Below are positions 35,346 to 47,885 of a stretch of DNA of 64,000 nt, piece after piece. Made by a program: the position numbers and the translations under genes. The notes under the pieces were generated by a model. The model was not told the origin of the DNA. It searched no databases and saw only the letters and a program-made list of their open reading frames with translations. The stretch covers positions 14,246,062 to 14,310,061 of the forward strand of contig OU612074.1 in NCBI GenBank assembly GCA_914767715.1. The letters are read 5' to 3'. The stretch is from Membranipora membranacea. Its lineage: Eukaryota > Bryozoa > Gymnolaemata > Cheilostomatida > Membraniporidae. Each line of letters starts with the position of its first letter. Within the stretch, counting starts at the first letter, position 1.

Positions 35346-37243
35346 CCATTGTGTATGAAAGTGACTCCAAAATCTATTTGATATTTCAACATAGACATAG
35401 ATATAGATACTGCAAAAAAGTTTCTCTGCTCTATGTGACAATAATATGGCTCACGAATTTTCAATACTGTCGATACTCAGTCCTTTGAAAAAATGATTAG
35501 TGTTTAATAGTTCTCACTTCTCATGGACATAAAAATATCATTTTCTGTAGATTCTGTTTAGATTTTTGAGCAGTGACGAATTACTGGCATCGGGAGAGAG
35601 GCAAATATTATTACCGATCCTTTGACTTAGATAAGACGTATATATATTAACAAGAGTCAACAAGGATATACGATAGTGACCACCCTTTTAAAATTCAACT
35701 TCTTTGATGAAATACCCAAATAATACAAAATTTTATGTTATAGATATATAAACCTATTTATTATCTTTTGTTGCTACACAAATTATATAGTAGTTGTGTT
35801 CTCTTTTGGTCAGAACAGGCAACTTCCAGTTTCATTCTCCGTGCAGAGAGTGTGGGGTCATCATGTCCACCCATATACAAATTAAAACCTGACTGACACA
35901 ATTAAATTTTCAGCTTTTGCTCTCATTGCACATGACAACATTGGTATCACCTTGATATACTGGTTGGATACAATAAAGTGTAAATAGCGCTATTATTATT
36001 ATCATCATAATATTTCCCACACTCTCTGCTTTGATTTGTTCACTGGTTTATACTGCCTGACCTGTCTGGGTTTGTGCTAGGTTAGGCAGAGTCATCCTGA
36101 CCACTTCATAGTAGGCAAGGAGTTTTGAAGCAAAGGTTGACAAGCTAAGTCCCACAACCCTCCCACTGGCCACTACCCAACAAAGTGTAACAACACAAGC
36201 TGCATATGCCTATGCTATCAAACTATCTATACATCTACCATTAAGATGTTAGACAAAAAATGAGGACCTGAATTGAGATTGTATCACCATGAACCATATT
36301 TTTTACATCAAACACTTTTTAACTTTGTTTGTAGTAGTATTTGCATGGTAGTGAAACTTAATGTTTTGTTTTAAATCTACTCACAACATTGATTTGGACA
36401 TGGCACAATGACCCAAAAGAATCATATAACATTATGTGTTTCGTTGTTTTGGGTCGTTGGTGGGCTAATCAAATGGGATCTCTTTTCACTCTGTAAAAAA
36501 ATGACCCTAAATATAACCAAACAAAAAGAAAACCCTAAATACGATCCCTCTAGGGAGTTTGATCCTACAACCAGGAAAAATGTATAAATAAAATCAAATT
36601 TGAGAAACAGGAATTATGCGTTCTTGGAGCTTGAGAGGACAACTGAAAACAAAATGAGAAACATGAGGTCAAGATGAACATTCCGAAATATAGTGGCTAC
36701 AGGTGATGGACTTCCGTTATAATACAAACCATTGCTGACTCATGCATTCATAACCAAAGACACTAAAAGTTCTTGATAGGTTGCTGTATATGATTTGTAA
36801 AGACCATTTAAAAAACATGTACACTACATAGGCGTCAAATTGTGTAGAGCCTTAAAAGTAAAATGTTGGAGTGTAACCAGCACCCCAATCAGCCTGTCTC
36901 ACACAATATACACCACCATCAATCAAATATCAATCGTCGCCAATTAGCTAACATGAAACAACACATACAGGTTATACCTTAAACTGTTTTATCTTTAGTG
37001 GCAACATGTTGTAGATGCCAGAGGTGTGCAGCGAACTCCACTCCAAGTGCAGTTGCAGATTTCTTTTCATGATGTATACTTGTGTAAAAGCTGTCATTAC
37101 ATCATATACCTTAGAATGGTGTTACTAATAGAAAGCAGCATTGCTTTTGTTTTGATGAAAGGATTAGCTATAGGGTTATCTTGTGCAATACTGCCACAAT
37201 CACTACGGTTCCATGCTTCGATTTTGTGGTTCACTCCAATTTC
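35346..37243. other. No gene identified
   Basis: AT-rich spacer right of the tandem array. I see no exon with domain support on either strand, no long repeat of other parts of the window and no RNA gene. Confidence 0.5.
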
Positions 37244-37276
37244 GAATGGTTAGAATCCAGTGGATTCTAACCATTC
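37244..37276. repeat. Perfect 33-bp palindrome
   Basis: GAATGGTTAGAATCCA, then one G, then the exact reverse complement. It is 30 bases from a tRNA-like sequence and its arm GGTTAGAATCC resembles a polymerase III B box. Confidence 0.85.
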
Positions 37277-37304
37277 CCATGATGGGAAAAACATGAAAAG
37301 AATA

Positions 37305-37396
37305 TGCCGCGGCCGGGACTTGAACCCCGGCCTACCGCGTGTAATCCCTTAGAAGGCATTGTGTGCAAGCGCGCTAACCATTCAGCCACGCCGGTC
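37305..37396 (-). other. tRNA-like sequence (SINE head or tRNA pseudogene)
   Basis: The minus strand has an A box (TGGCTGAATGGTTAGCGCG) and a B box (GGTTCAAGTCC) 50 bases apart. However, the acceptor arms do not pair, the T stem has a mismatch, and no good anticodon stem forms. I therefore call it tRNA-like, not a working tRNA. Confidence 0.5.
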
Positions 37397-38084
37397 GAAT
37401 AAACACGGGATGGATATTTGCGTGCAAAAAGTCATTCGTCACAATCGGAATTTGATATAAATGCCATTTCCATTAGGCGATTACTCCCGAAATCCTTACA
37501 AAATCGAACCTTGGAAACATAGTGTATGTACCCTGCTAGTCATTAAGGGTTCTACCCCTGTACGCGAAAATTCAAAGACAGTAAAAGTTGATGTTTTGCA
37601 AATAAGATTTCCTAAGAGATTAGAAAACTTTACTTCAAGAGAACACAGGTTTCTGTCTGCCACAGATACATAGATGCTCTGAAACTCTTGCCATAGGCAT
37701 CCCCCACCCTAGGTACCCTAACTTCTCATTTCCATTCATTAGAAGTTGTCGCTCTTCAACTTTTAGAGAATTTCACCATGATGTTACAAGTGTCTGGAAT
37801 TATGCTGAACTGGTGTTCGGTTGCATGTAGTCCTAATTTATACCTATTACCATGTTAATAACTTTTAATTGTGGTTATTTACCTGTCGGATTAAATGTGA
37901 ATACTTCCTTAGCTATACCTCTAAGTTTACATAGGCTTCAACCAAGGAGTAACAGCGGACTAAGGAGTTCACTCTTAAATTCAAATAAGTTACGGTGCTT
38001 TCTTGTGCAAAATAGGAAGTCGTTTGGAAGCGAGTTATGTAAATAGCATAGTCAAGGTCCTCGAATGGCTCGCTCATAACGTTG

Positions 38085-38372
38085 AATTGGTTTGAGGCAG
38101 GCGCATAGTTCTAGGGGAGGCAGGGACGCTCTGCCTCCCCTAGAATACTCAATAGAGTGGCCTAATAATGCTATAATTGAATACTCCATGCCAGAATCAG
38201 CTCATTCGGGTCTTCCATATAATATTTATTTCATTAAAACACTCGGGAGGCTGGGGATTAACTCCAGACTCCACAGAAGGACCTTGCAATACCCAACCTG
38301 GGGTTTATTTGCACCCTTTAGAATTTCCGCCTCCTCTACCATATTGTTCAAACTACGGCCCTGTGAGGTGAA
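38085..38372 (+). repeat. Interspersed repeat R, copy 1
   Basis: Begins near a hairpin (TTCTAGGGGAGGCAG, loop, CTGCCTCCCCTAGAA) and continues through GTGGCCTAATAATGC and CCTTGCAATACCC. Two other copies in inverse orientation are at 46473..46733 and 50590..50828. All three keep a short open frame in the same register, but with little conserved protein sequence. Class unknown. Confidence 0.75.
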
Positions 38373-39270
38373 ACCCAGCGGCAAATACCAGAAAGATTAG
38401 TTAGGGTGTGCCTGTAATTAGCTCTATCCACAATCCTTATATACCGCATTACATGCTAGTATCTGATTAAACACATGCCATAAATCTAATCTTCAGACCA
38501 TTTTGTGTATAACTTTTGCATGGAATGAACACAACATGATGATTCAATAGTATGTACTTTATTGGATGAGTACAACAAACTAAAAGATCCGAACTTTGAT
38601 TTAATTCTTAATAAGGTGGTTCAGTTGTTCAGATCACCTGGCAAGTTTTGAAGGTACTCGGTTTGAATACTGCTGCAACCAACTAACTGATATGTTTCCT
38701 TAGAGCCCAAAGTGTGATCCGACTTGCCTGCAAACTAAGATCAACTCAGTGAAATACTTGCTGCTCTGCCCTGACACCCTTCCTTAGGTAGGCATCTTTA
38801 TCTTGATCCTTTGATTTCTACCAACACTTGCCAACTCAATTATGCCTGTCTGCTAGACATAACGACTTGAGAAAAGTTTCTTGGTTTTTTTTTAATGTAT
38901 TATGTTTTATGGTATATGATAGTTCTATTACATTGACATCACTGAGAAGAAAAGATGCACCAAGGAGATAAAAGGCTATGAACAATGATATACGAAACAA
39001 ACAAGATATGTAACAATTGAATGTAGTAAGCAAAAAGCAGAAATCGATATGTATGGCTGAAAATAGGTAATAGGTTGTGAGGTGACTGCTTTATTCAGCC
39101 CACTGTTATCAGGGATAATTCTCTATTCTCCCTGTTTTAAGTATGAATAAGTTTTCAGAAGCATGCAAAGGGGTCAATATTTATCAAAATGCTCTAGAAT
39201 TGCTTAGGAGACATCAAAATAACTATATAATCAGTCAGATTATGGCTATTGTCTCACATTTTTCTCCAGC
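38373..39270. other. No gene; 3' flank of the IGFBP-domain gene
   Basis: No exon seen. A minus-strand AATAAA at 39090..39095, 175 bases past the stop codon, is the best polyadenylation signal for the gene to the right. Confidence 0.5.
39090..39095 (-). promoter_or_regulatory. Candidate polyadenylation signal
   Basis: AATAAA on the minus strand, downstream of the IGFBP-domain gene. Confidence 0.45.
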
Positions 39271-42200
39271 TCACATTTGTCTGCCATTGAATTGACCTTT
39301 TAGCCAACGGAAGAAGGACTCAACCCGTTCACTGTCTGATGGAAGCTCAAAATCAGGTGTTGAAGCTGTTGGCCCCTCCTCTCCTTTGGTTGGTTTTGTG
39401 GTTTCAGTTTCGCCCTCTGGCAAGCTGTCATCCTTACGGTTTACAACATCTTTTGTTGTTGGTGAGTAGCTCACTTCTTCAACTTGCTCAACAAATCCTT
39501 CTGAGCTTGTTGCAAACATGGGTGTTGTGGTGAAAGCTGCGTCTGATTGGCTGGTTTGTTCGGTGGAAGTTGTTGATTGGCTGAAAAAGTCGTTAAGTTG
39601 TACAGGAACTGCAGGTGGTGCTGGCTTAATTTCAGTTGCTGCTTTAGTGACCTCAATGGCCTTAGTGACCTCAGCAGGTGCAGCAGTAGTGCTGTCAGGG
39701 CCTGATGTTGACCCTGCGGTTGATTTAACCGTTGACTTTGTGGTTGTCACAGCTGGCTCCGTGATGATAACCTCGAGTGTTGCATCGGTAGCTGTGATCG
39801 CCTCGAGTGTTGCGTCGGTGGCCGTGACAAAAGGTGGTAGTGTTGGGGTATTGACTGCTTGAAGTCGTTGCCGCTGCTCCCATAACAGCATCTCACAGTT
39901 ACATGGAGTGGGCTCAGCGGGTAAGCTGTGGTACGTCTCGTTTGTGACACAGATTCCATTGAAAAACCATGGCAATTGAGGGTTTCTATCTAATGTATAA
40001 CAGTGTAGGTCTGCATCACATCTGTCAATCAAAATAGAATAGTCGTATAATGATACTACTAAATATAAGCAATGATAGCTAGTGTGAAGTCGCCTCACGC
40101 AATGTAGCAAAGCATCAACTAATGAAAGTTTGGTAAGTCAATACTTTTCTCCGCCAAAAATCAGATGTGGAAAAAAAGCTAAATGTTAGAATATCTGCAC
40201 ATACTTCTGTTATCGGTGGACAAAGTAAAGATTTTATGGGCTTTAGATTTTCAAGTATGTAAAAATCTAAAGACAAAGGATTCTTGATTGAGCTGTCATC
40301 AATGCATTGTTCTAACTCGTTATGCAACACAACGATAATTATAACTTGGAAATAAATGCTAAAAATAACCCGCTACAGATGTTCTATCCAGATACGCTGT
40401 TGCGTTTTGAAGTTCTTTTAAGAATAATTTACCAATTTATCAGTGGATGTTCCTGTTTTCACCCTAGTTCAAAAGATATAATATGACATCCTACTGCAGG
40501 GGCGTTAATGTCAAGGTCTCTGCTGGTCAAAGACATCAGCATACCAAACTCGTGATAAAAAAGGCATCAATTTTGTTGTGATGAAAGAGGATAGCTGAAT
40601 TCTACCAGGATGTTTTGAAGAGAAAATATTTCGGACCGAGATCAAGGAGTCACTGACTTCTTGCATAGGTTAATGTTTTCTGCTGTGATTTAAGAAGAAA
40701 GAGGACATTAAAGGGAAACGAGCAAAATAATTTCAGAGCCAATATCAAAACATTACTGAAATAAATGTTCACTTTTGTGACCCCTTGACTTAAAAAGGGA
40801 GGAGCAAGGAATTTGTCTAATTCCGGCTCTATCAGATTAAATAGGATGTCAACAATATTGATTAATAGTCTCTCAGCTAATTTTGATGTTAAATATTGGT
40901 AAAATTTATGATATTTTGGCAGTGGAACGAAACCAATTTGATCACTGATCTGATACAACCCGACACCATTACTAGGCTATTTTTAGATATTAATGGTGGT
41001 TGTGTTTAATGTCAAACGTTTTCTGTAAAAACTACTCCATTTTAACGAGCAACTTAATTGTTCTGTGGAAAGTTTCAAAATAAACCTAGTCTTTTTCAAG
41101 CTCTCTTACATCATGAAATGTATGTGTTGTTATTGTTTTTGATTTCATAAAGTAAGCCAAAAAATCAGCTGACTAAATAAACAATCAATGCACGTGTGCT
41201 TGGTACATACTTAATAAGCATTGATATTGCAAAATAGTAAGAAAAAAACTGATGATAATTACTAATTTATGAAAATTTATGACACATTTCCTGGTTATCT
41301 CAAGCCTGTTCATGACTGCCGTATCAAGCTGAGTCTGGATCTCGCTCACTGTGCCACACAAGAGAAGAAAGCAGGAAGCAAAATCCGCCAACTGCCACTG
41401 CCCCTATCTGGAGCAGACATGCTGGTTTTTCAATTTCTAACTTGGCTCAAATATTAGACATACTAACAGACAATAAAATTTCAAAATTCCTAAACCTAAA
41501 ACATGCGCCTGCCTATGAAAAGCCGTGCGTTTTTTGTCAGCAAGTATTTCAGAGATGTTTTCTGAGCATACTTAGGTGTGATTTTACCGCTAGTGATAAG
41601 TTGCCACTAGTTGCCACAAGTTACCACTGGTTGCCACAGGTTATCACCAGATATCACCAGTTGTCACCAGTAACCACGAGTTGTCACCAGTGAAAATGAA
41701 GTTACAAATGATCGGAGCACTTGCCCACTGGGCCACTTGCCATGAGAATATATTTGAGGAAGTTTGCTGCTTATTGAATTTGGCACAAAAACAATCATTA
41801 TGTCAAGCCAGAAAAATACCTCAACGATGACAGGTCACAAATTATGAAATACTCAAAATGGAAAAAAAATATGTGACATAATATCTATTACCATATTTAA
41901 TTGGCAAGGAAATAGCCACCAAAGGGAAACCTTTGTGGGAGGTTGCAACAACTTATTATTTCAATTTGTGGTCACCATGTGTTATGGAATGTTGTAAAAA
42001 CATTGACTCATTGCACTGCAGAAAAATCATTAACAGATCGTTTCTTTTCAACTTAGAAAGTCTTCAGATTAATCTGTCTGGAGGCGAAGAGAAGATGTTT
42101 TATTGTTGTGTTGTAAATTGTGCGCTATTGTAAATTGGATCACCCAAACGATACTTACATCACATCAAAACACCATAATATGTACATTTGGGTGGCTGCT

Positions 42201-45200
42201 ATGGCCATGAAAACAGTTAAAACTTTAACTACACCTGGAAATGCTCGACTTGTCCTACTCAAACTATAATAAGAAAGTGAATAAATACCATTTTCTTGAA
42301 GTTCATTGAGGATAATAGGATTTTTTAATGGATCAGCATTCTCAATCTATAGTGATCTATTGAGTGCTCTAGATTACCATATATTATGTCATAATAGTGA
42401 TGAGGTAACCTTATGCAATGTCAGTGTTTATCAATTAAATGTCATTTTGTTGCCGCAGAAAGAGATTATCGAAATTCAAACTGCAATTACACGAGATAAA
42501 AACTATTTATGGGTTTCCCTTTTTAAACCAACACAAGTATCGATAAACTAGAACTGGTCAATTAAAATTGGCCACCTCATTTAGGATTATGGGTTTTAAA
42601 TAAACAAAACATAATTTAAGCCTCAAAAACTAATGGCATCTTATCCCTTCCAATCAATACCCAATCAGTATTAAGGTGTACCGATAGCACTTGTATACCA
42701 TTTTCCATTAATTCACCCCACTGACCGACAGTCAATTATCATGAGCTATTTCAAAACATAAAAACATAAAAAGTTTTAAGTCTGGAAAACTCACAACAAA
42801 TGTACCCGATAGCACTTGTATACCCTTTTCCATTTAATACACCTGATTGACAGGCAGTCAATTATTGTGAGCTATTTATTAAAGCATTTAAAACTTTAAA
42901 AACAAACATAAAACAGTTTTAAAGCCTGGAAAACTCACAATAAATGCATCTAATCCCTCCCAGGGCCTCGTAGCAATGAGTACAGGTGGCCATTTGTTGT
43001 AAGCTTGTTAGAACGGACTCCATATTTGTGGCATTTAACTCTGAGTTATCTACGATCTCAATTTGAGTTCACTTCCACCCCTGTTCTTGACATGACAGAA
43101 ACATTTCCATCTTGAGTTGAGTCCAATCACAACAGCGGCAAAGATATTGAATACTTTGATTGACATGGGTGTGAACTGACCTAAATGGTGCATTAAATTT
43201 ACAGCTAATTGGTACTTCCCTATTTCCAGAATGAGTGATGGGATTGCAAAAATAAACTTTATGACTAATGTTGTTTGAAAAAACCATCAGTGTGTTGTGT
43301 AACATTTGAAAAAGCATCCTTCACATCGATGTATTTATGAATCAGTGGTAAGATACATAGCTTGGCTATTTGTGGAGATATGCCATCAGTATAAAGCTTT
43401 GTGTCAGGATATAAATGATGCATTGATTGACTTCCCAGTAACAACGTTTAAAAACTCACAAAAGTTTACAAGTATCAGTTTCTCTAGATTATGAACATGC
43501 GGACCAATAAAAGATGGGAAATGCGGTCCAGCAACCATACATGAATAGCCATATGCTTGCTCAGGGCCAGATATGTATCCTTCATCTTAGATTAGATCAC
43601 ATTAAAATGGGAATCAGGCGCATTGTACATGGCACACAACGTTTTAATGACACAGGAATGGGTAAAGTATTCCCAGAAGGAGAAGTTTGCCTTTTCGCAC
43701 ACTGTTGAAAAGGAAAATTGGTAGCAAACTATCATTTTCACCACCTCATTACATATAAACTCTAAATTTAGCGTAATTTGGCGCTAGCTAACATCAAGAC
43801 GCCCCCAAATTAGTTCAACTCTCAATAAGATTTACTTCTTTTGGATATTGCCAGATCGACATCCGCCATGAGACCGTTAATGGAGTGTACGACAAGGAAT
43901 TCATCGAAATGAGTAACAAATCTATTGCCAACCATGATTTAAAACTCCACTGGGTTTTATTCAGATAAACTATTGATAACAGTTTTGGCAGAGCTGTCGA
44001 ATACTTTGTTTTTATACAGGAAAATGCACTGAGGTTAGAAATATCAGGGATTCAGGGTGAATACGGCAGTTTCAGTGGACTAGTAATACCTAGCTGCCAT
44101 CACTCCATACCAATACACTAGAGGAGTGAACGTTAGCTAGATTTTAGCTTAGTTGTTTGAAGGTGACTCTATCTAAGCTAGCACAAAATTTTCACTGTTG
44201 GAGTGGCTATAGGAAAAAGGTGTTGAGTTGATGTTAGCAAGCTCCATACTTCACACTTTCAAGCTTGATAAAATGGCAATCTTTCCTCCTGCAAAAATTT
44301 TACCCCTCTAGGGTACCCATTATCTAATCTATAACTCACTTCATATTGCATAATTTAGAGCACAAGCCTGCCAGTCTTTTATAAAAAGCCTGTAACATAG
44401 CTGTATAAAAAAAAACGCCTGAATATTCCAATCCCTCACATTAATTTTAATAGCCTACGTCAGCCTATTGTTTTCCTGTGATGTTCTGACATTCTCAGAG
44501 CCATAAATCAGTTATAATTCTCTTATCGGTAGGACGATAGGCTGGCTTAATGGTTCAGTCTCTCAAGCTTACCATCCCTCTAAAGGTATCAGATCCACAA
44601 CTGAGGTCTGCTTTGTTTTATAATTGAAAGTTATGCTCGTGAGGGGGCGGGTGCCGTAAAACCCTTGTTGCCTATCAAATGCAGAATTCAGCTAGACCGA
44701 AGCCATGTTTTTATGACTTTGGAGCCAGACCATCTGAGGTTTACTTCAAAATACTAGGCTGGATTGGAAAATGTTCTAAGAAGTTTGCTTGCTTTGTCGT
44801 TTTGCGGTAGCATCCATCTTAACCATTACTAATTATATCATGGCAGTTCCAGAGCATGAAATACTGCTTTGAATCTTCTGACTTAAAATGGTAGTCTTCA
44901 AAGGCAAAGGCAGAATCTTGGCCTATCTTTGAGCTTCAGAAAAATACGCTCTGAACCTTCTTATAATCTGATTAAGCCAAACTCACTAGAACTTATGAAA
45001 AATGGCAATCCACAGAAAAGACCCATGACAGAAGGGTTTTAGGTGGTACCTATATGGTAAGCCAATAAGGCTAATCTCTTAACATTGAAATATGAGTCAC
45101 AGTTGGAGAGAGTGTCTTGTGTTTCACCCAATACCACAAATGAGTACCGCCTTTGCCGAGTTCAGCAAGGTGAGCATGAGTGGAAAATTCAGACTCTGGC

Positions 45201-46004
45201 AGCAGCATCTCTTGTCCGCTGTCAAAAGCTCTTGTCTGCAATCAGCAGCCAATAAAAATGGTACAAAATATATAAGGATGCAGTTATGAGCTACTCACGG
45301 TTGTCTTTCTGTGCATTTCTCTCCGACTTTTCTGGTGCAAACTTCACAGCACTGGCAAGCTTCAGCCGCTATCACTCTCTCCGACTTGGGACAGGACAGT
45401 TGTGGACACTACAATTATAAACCAGTTATACTTATATTGAACAGACAAAGATGGTTTTATATAAGTGATAAATGTTATGATGATAGTGTTAGATTTCGGC
45501 TAATCCAGCGGTAGCCGGTTTTTACCAAATGCATGGTGGTGTTAAACCGGATAATCCCCGACAAAATATGGTTTTGAAGACTACTTTGTAAGGCTCTGTG
45601 GCAAAATAGACAGCATAACAGTGTGCAGTGATGGATTAATGAACAGTTCGGGAGAGGGATTAAGGCTTGTCCCGATAAGATATTTGAGAAGCCAAACGGC
45701 AAAACAGTCATTAACAAGTTTGTTTAGCTTATCTAAAAGCGATTACTTTACTTTTTTAGAAATTTGATGAACAGTGAAAAAAAAAAGAGTTTGATAATCG
45801 ATAAACAGGTGACGAAACAATGAAGTCGATTCAACAACTTTTCAATTTGGAATTTAGATGAAGATCTAGGAACTGGAGAATAATAACTCTGATAGTTACA
45901 CTTACGTTCTCTAGCTGTTCAGGACGACATCTCGCACAGCTCAACGCGCTGCTGACAGCAGCCAACGCAACAACAATAGCGAGAGAAAATAACACACGAG
46001 ACAT
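39271..46004 (-). CDS. Secreted protein with IGFBP-type N-terminal module
   Basis: Three exons: 45906..46004, 45299..45408 and 39271..40021, phases 0, 2 and end, giving 319 residues. Residues 1-20 (MSRVLFSLAIVVALAAVSSA) are a signal peptide. Residues 21 to about 96 hold 12 cysteines in the insulin-like growth factor-binding arrangement: CARC...C...C...ACQCCEVCTRKVGEKC, then, across the 5.3-kb intron, QPCDADLHC...NGIC. A CNC pair follows, then about 200 residues rich in Thr, Ser, Pro and Glu with repeats such as TATDATLEAI, likely O-glycosylated, ending FFRWLKGQFNGRQM. No membrane segment. Known members of this fold bind IGF-like peptides or act in the extracellular matrix; which applies here is unknown. 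No thyroglobulin, Kazal or IG domain follows, so it is not a standard IGFBP1-6 or IGFBP7. Continuity across the large intron rests on phase and completion of the cysteine set. Confidence 0.85.
41597..41692. repeat. Degenerate ~12-bp tandem repeat
   Basis: Eight or so loose copies of GTTGCCACTAG / GTTGTCACCAG in intron 2 of the IGFBP-domain gene. Confidence 0.7.
42676..42957. repeat. Two tandem copies of a ~130-bp unit
   Basis: Both copies share GATAGCACTTGTATACC, CAGTCAATTAT and CTGGAAAACTCACAA in the same order (42680..42803 and 42806..42957). In intron 2 of the IGFBP-domain gene. Confidence 0.7.
43310..43485. repeat. Dispersed repeat, copy 1
   Basis: Similar in order to 47465..47640: AGTGGTAAGATACATAG / AGTGGTAAAATGGCAG, then GGCTATTT, CATCAGT, CCAGTAACAAC and AAAACTCA. 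Old interspersed element of unknown class. Confidence 0.5.
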
Positions 46005-46117
46005 ACTATACTATAACTTCAGTCTTTAGCTTTAACTATGATATATTCAGATGTTATTGTAACCTTATCTCTGCGAAAGTGAAAACTGTTCTAGCTCAAT
46101 ACCAGCGTCGTCTGTTC

Positions 46118-46125
46118 ATTATAAA
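46118..46125 (-). promoter_or_regulatory. Candidate TATA box of the IGFBP-domain gene
   Basis: TTTATAAT on the minus strand, 114 bases upstream of the start codon. It would place the transcript start about 80-90 bases before ATG. Only motif evidence. Confidence 0.35.
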
Positions 46126-47144
46126 CCCTATGCGGTTCTGGTCTCGTTGGCAATGATCAGTCTGTTTGGGATAGATTTCCATATCTTGGTGCTTAACTAA
46201 GATGATTAGATTAATTTATTTTAAATGTTTTCCGCTTCAGTTGGTAGAGTTCCAGCCAGAATCTTTGGATTACAACAGATACTTAGCGCTTTAATGGTTT
46301 AAATATATCAACTATGAGCATTTCAATTATAAAAAAAAACGAAATCTTAAAGATTTCAACACATGGTGGAATCTTACAAGGTAAGAGGGTCACTCCTTTA
46401 AGGTGTCAATAATAAAATCAATCACTCAAAAAGAGCTTATATCAGGTCTTAAGAGAACAACCATGTCACATTTCCCTTTTTGCTCTGCAGGGTCGTAGCT
46501 AAGGAAACATGGTAGGAGAGGCGAAAATCCTTGAGGATGTGAAGTAACACCAGGTTGGGTATTGTAAGCTCCTCCTTTAAAGTTTTAATGATATAAATAG
46601 CATATGGAAATCCCAAATAATCTGATTCTGACATGGAATATTCAATTATAGCAGTTTTAGGCCACTCTGTTGAGCATTCAAAGGGAGGCAGAGCGTCCCT
46701 GCCTCCCCTAGAACTACAGGCCTGCTCTCCCACTCACATTTGTCAGGATTTGACGGGCTTCTGATCAGAGAATAAAAGAGATTTCATTATCATAATCACA
46801 AAGAGTGACGTGTGGAATTAACATAATATTTAATAAATTACTGCATAAAACATGAAAGCCAATGACCCCATACAGATACCTACAAAATACCCTGACTTAG
46901 CATATGATTGATACATCCATAATGATATAATAAGACTGCTAAACCTTCCTTGACGACAGTTGGTATTAAATCTTTTAATTAAATGATGTTAACTAGCCTT
47001 CGAGCTAATCTTATGGATTATCATCAAGCAATTAATTTATTGTTAATCTTATATTTAAGTATTATTTTGAAGAATTGAGATTATTGACTCAATATTTAGC
47101 TAAGTCATGCAGTTGGTTGTTCAGGTTGAGAGCGTTTTGATCAT
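46126..47144. other. Intergenic
   Basis: No gene. Contains repeat R copy 2 (46473..46733). The rest is unremarkable AT-rich sequence. Confidence 0.5.
46473..46733 (-). repeat. Interspersed repeat R, copy 2
   Basis: Minus-strand copy of the repeat at 38085..38372, with the same hairpin (GGCAGGGACGCTCTGCCTCC) at its start. Confidence 0.75.
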
Positions 47145-47400
47145 ATGGATGGATGGATTTATTTCAAACAATGACAAACAAGCCGTGAAATCCGGTGTAG
47201 ACACTCGCACTGGTAAAGTAAAAGCCAAAAACATAGAAAAATCAGGTTTCTGTTGTAAAAATTGAAAATGTATCGAATGTTGTAAAAAGCAGTCTCAGCC
47301 CAAAGCACCTGTGTGCTTCATGGTGCGGTAACCGCTGATGGGCATTCACTAAGAAAGTTATTTATGAAGTGGTCCTCATCTGTCACGGGATTGGATTAAT
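47145..47400 (-). mobile_element. Decayed LINE 3' fragments
   Basis: 47330..47385 matches the 3' coding end of the LINE relics at 28810..28860 (GGGCATT..A..AAGAAAGTT..T..A..AAGTGGTC). A GATG-rich stretch at 47148..47165 and ATTGGATTTATTGATAG at 47398 look like LINE tail microsatellites. Too decayed for a protein call. Confidence 0.5.
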
Positions 47401-47664
47401 TGGATTTATTGATAGATACAGGAAAAACAAAAAAAGTAGTTCTATGTATTACCATAAACATTTCAACATTGATATGAATTCATGGATTAGTGGTAAAATG
47501 GCAGTATGGCTATTTTTGGAGAAATTACATCAGTTTATAATTTTGTGACGTAATTGGATCTAGCTAAAATTCTGGCAGATTTTATGCTATGTATTGATTA
47601 ACGCCCCAGTAACAACCTTAAAAAACTCAGATTTATTCCATTTTTCTTTTTTTAAATCGCAAGG
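47401..47664. repeat. Dispersed repeat, copy 2 (47465..47640)
   Basis: Similar to 43310..43485; see there. Confidence 0.45.
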
Positions 47665-47885
47665 TTTTTGTCTCTGTCCGAAGACTGAACAATTAAGGTG
47701 CCTTAAGGGCGCGGCCGCCATATTCAGCGCAAAGTTACTCTCAGTTTGCAGGCAGGTCGGAGCACACCTGGGGCATCAATTGAGCCCAGTAGTCGGTAGA
47801 CTGCAGCGGGATTCGAACCCGAGACCTCCAACGCTTGCGCGTTAGAGAGCAGGCGCTCTAACCAGCTGAGCTACCTCCTACTCCC
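47665..47885 (-). mobile_element. tRNA-derived SINE, most complete copy
   Basis: The minus strand begins with a tRNA-like head: A box TAGCTCAGCTGGTTAGAGCG and B box GGTTCGAATCC. The body follows (GACTACTGGGCTCAATTGAT, CCAGGTGTGCTC, GGCGGCCGCGCCCTTAAGGC) and ends TCAGTCTTCGGACAGAGAC. Two shorter copies of the same body are at 50399..50568 and 62188..62300, all on the minus strand. Confidence 0.8.

Noticed and set aside
37305-37396. Functional tRNA gene
   Set aside because: A and B boxes are good but acceptor and anticodon stems do not pair.
41269-41457. GC-richer open frames on both strands in the IGFBP intron
   Set aside because: No domain, no clear splice pair, and not needed by the gene model.
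45140-45233. Extra exon between exons 2 and 3 of the IGFBP-domain gene
   Set aside because: Possible acceptor and open frame, but direct splicing from exon 2 to 40021 completes the 12-cysteine set (QPCDADLHC) in phase.
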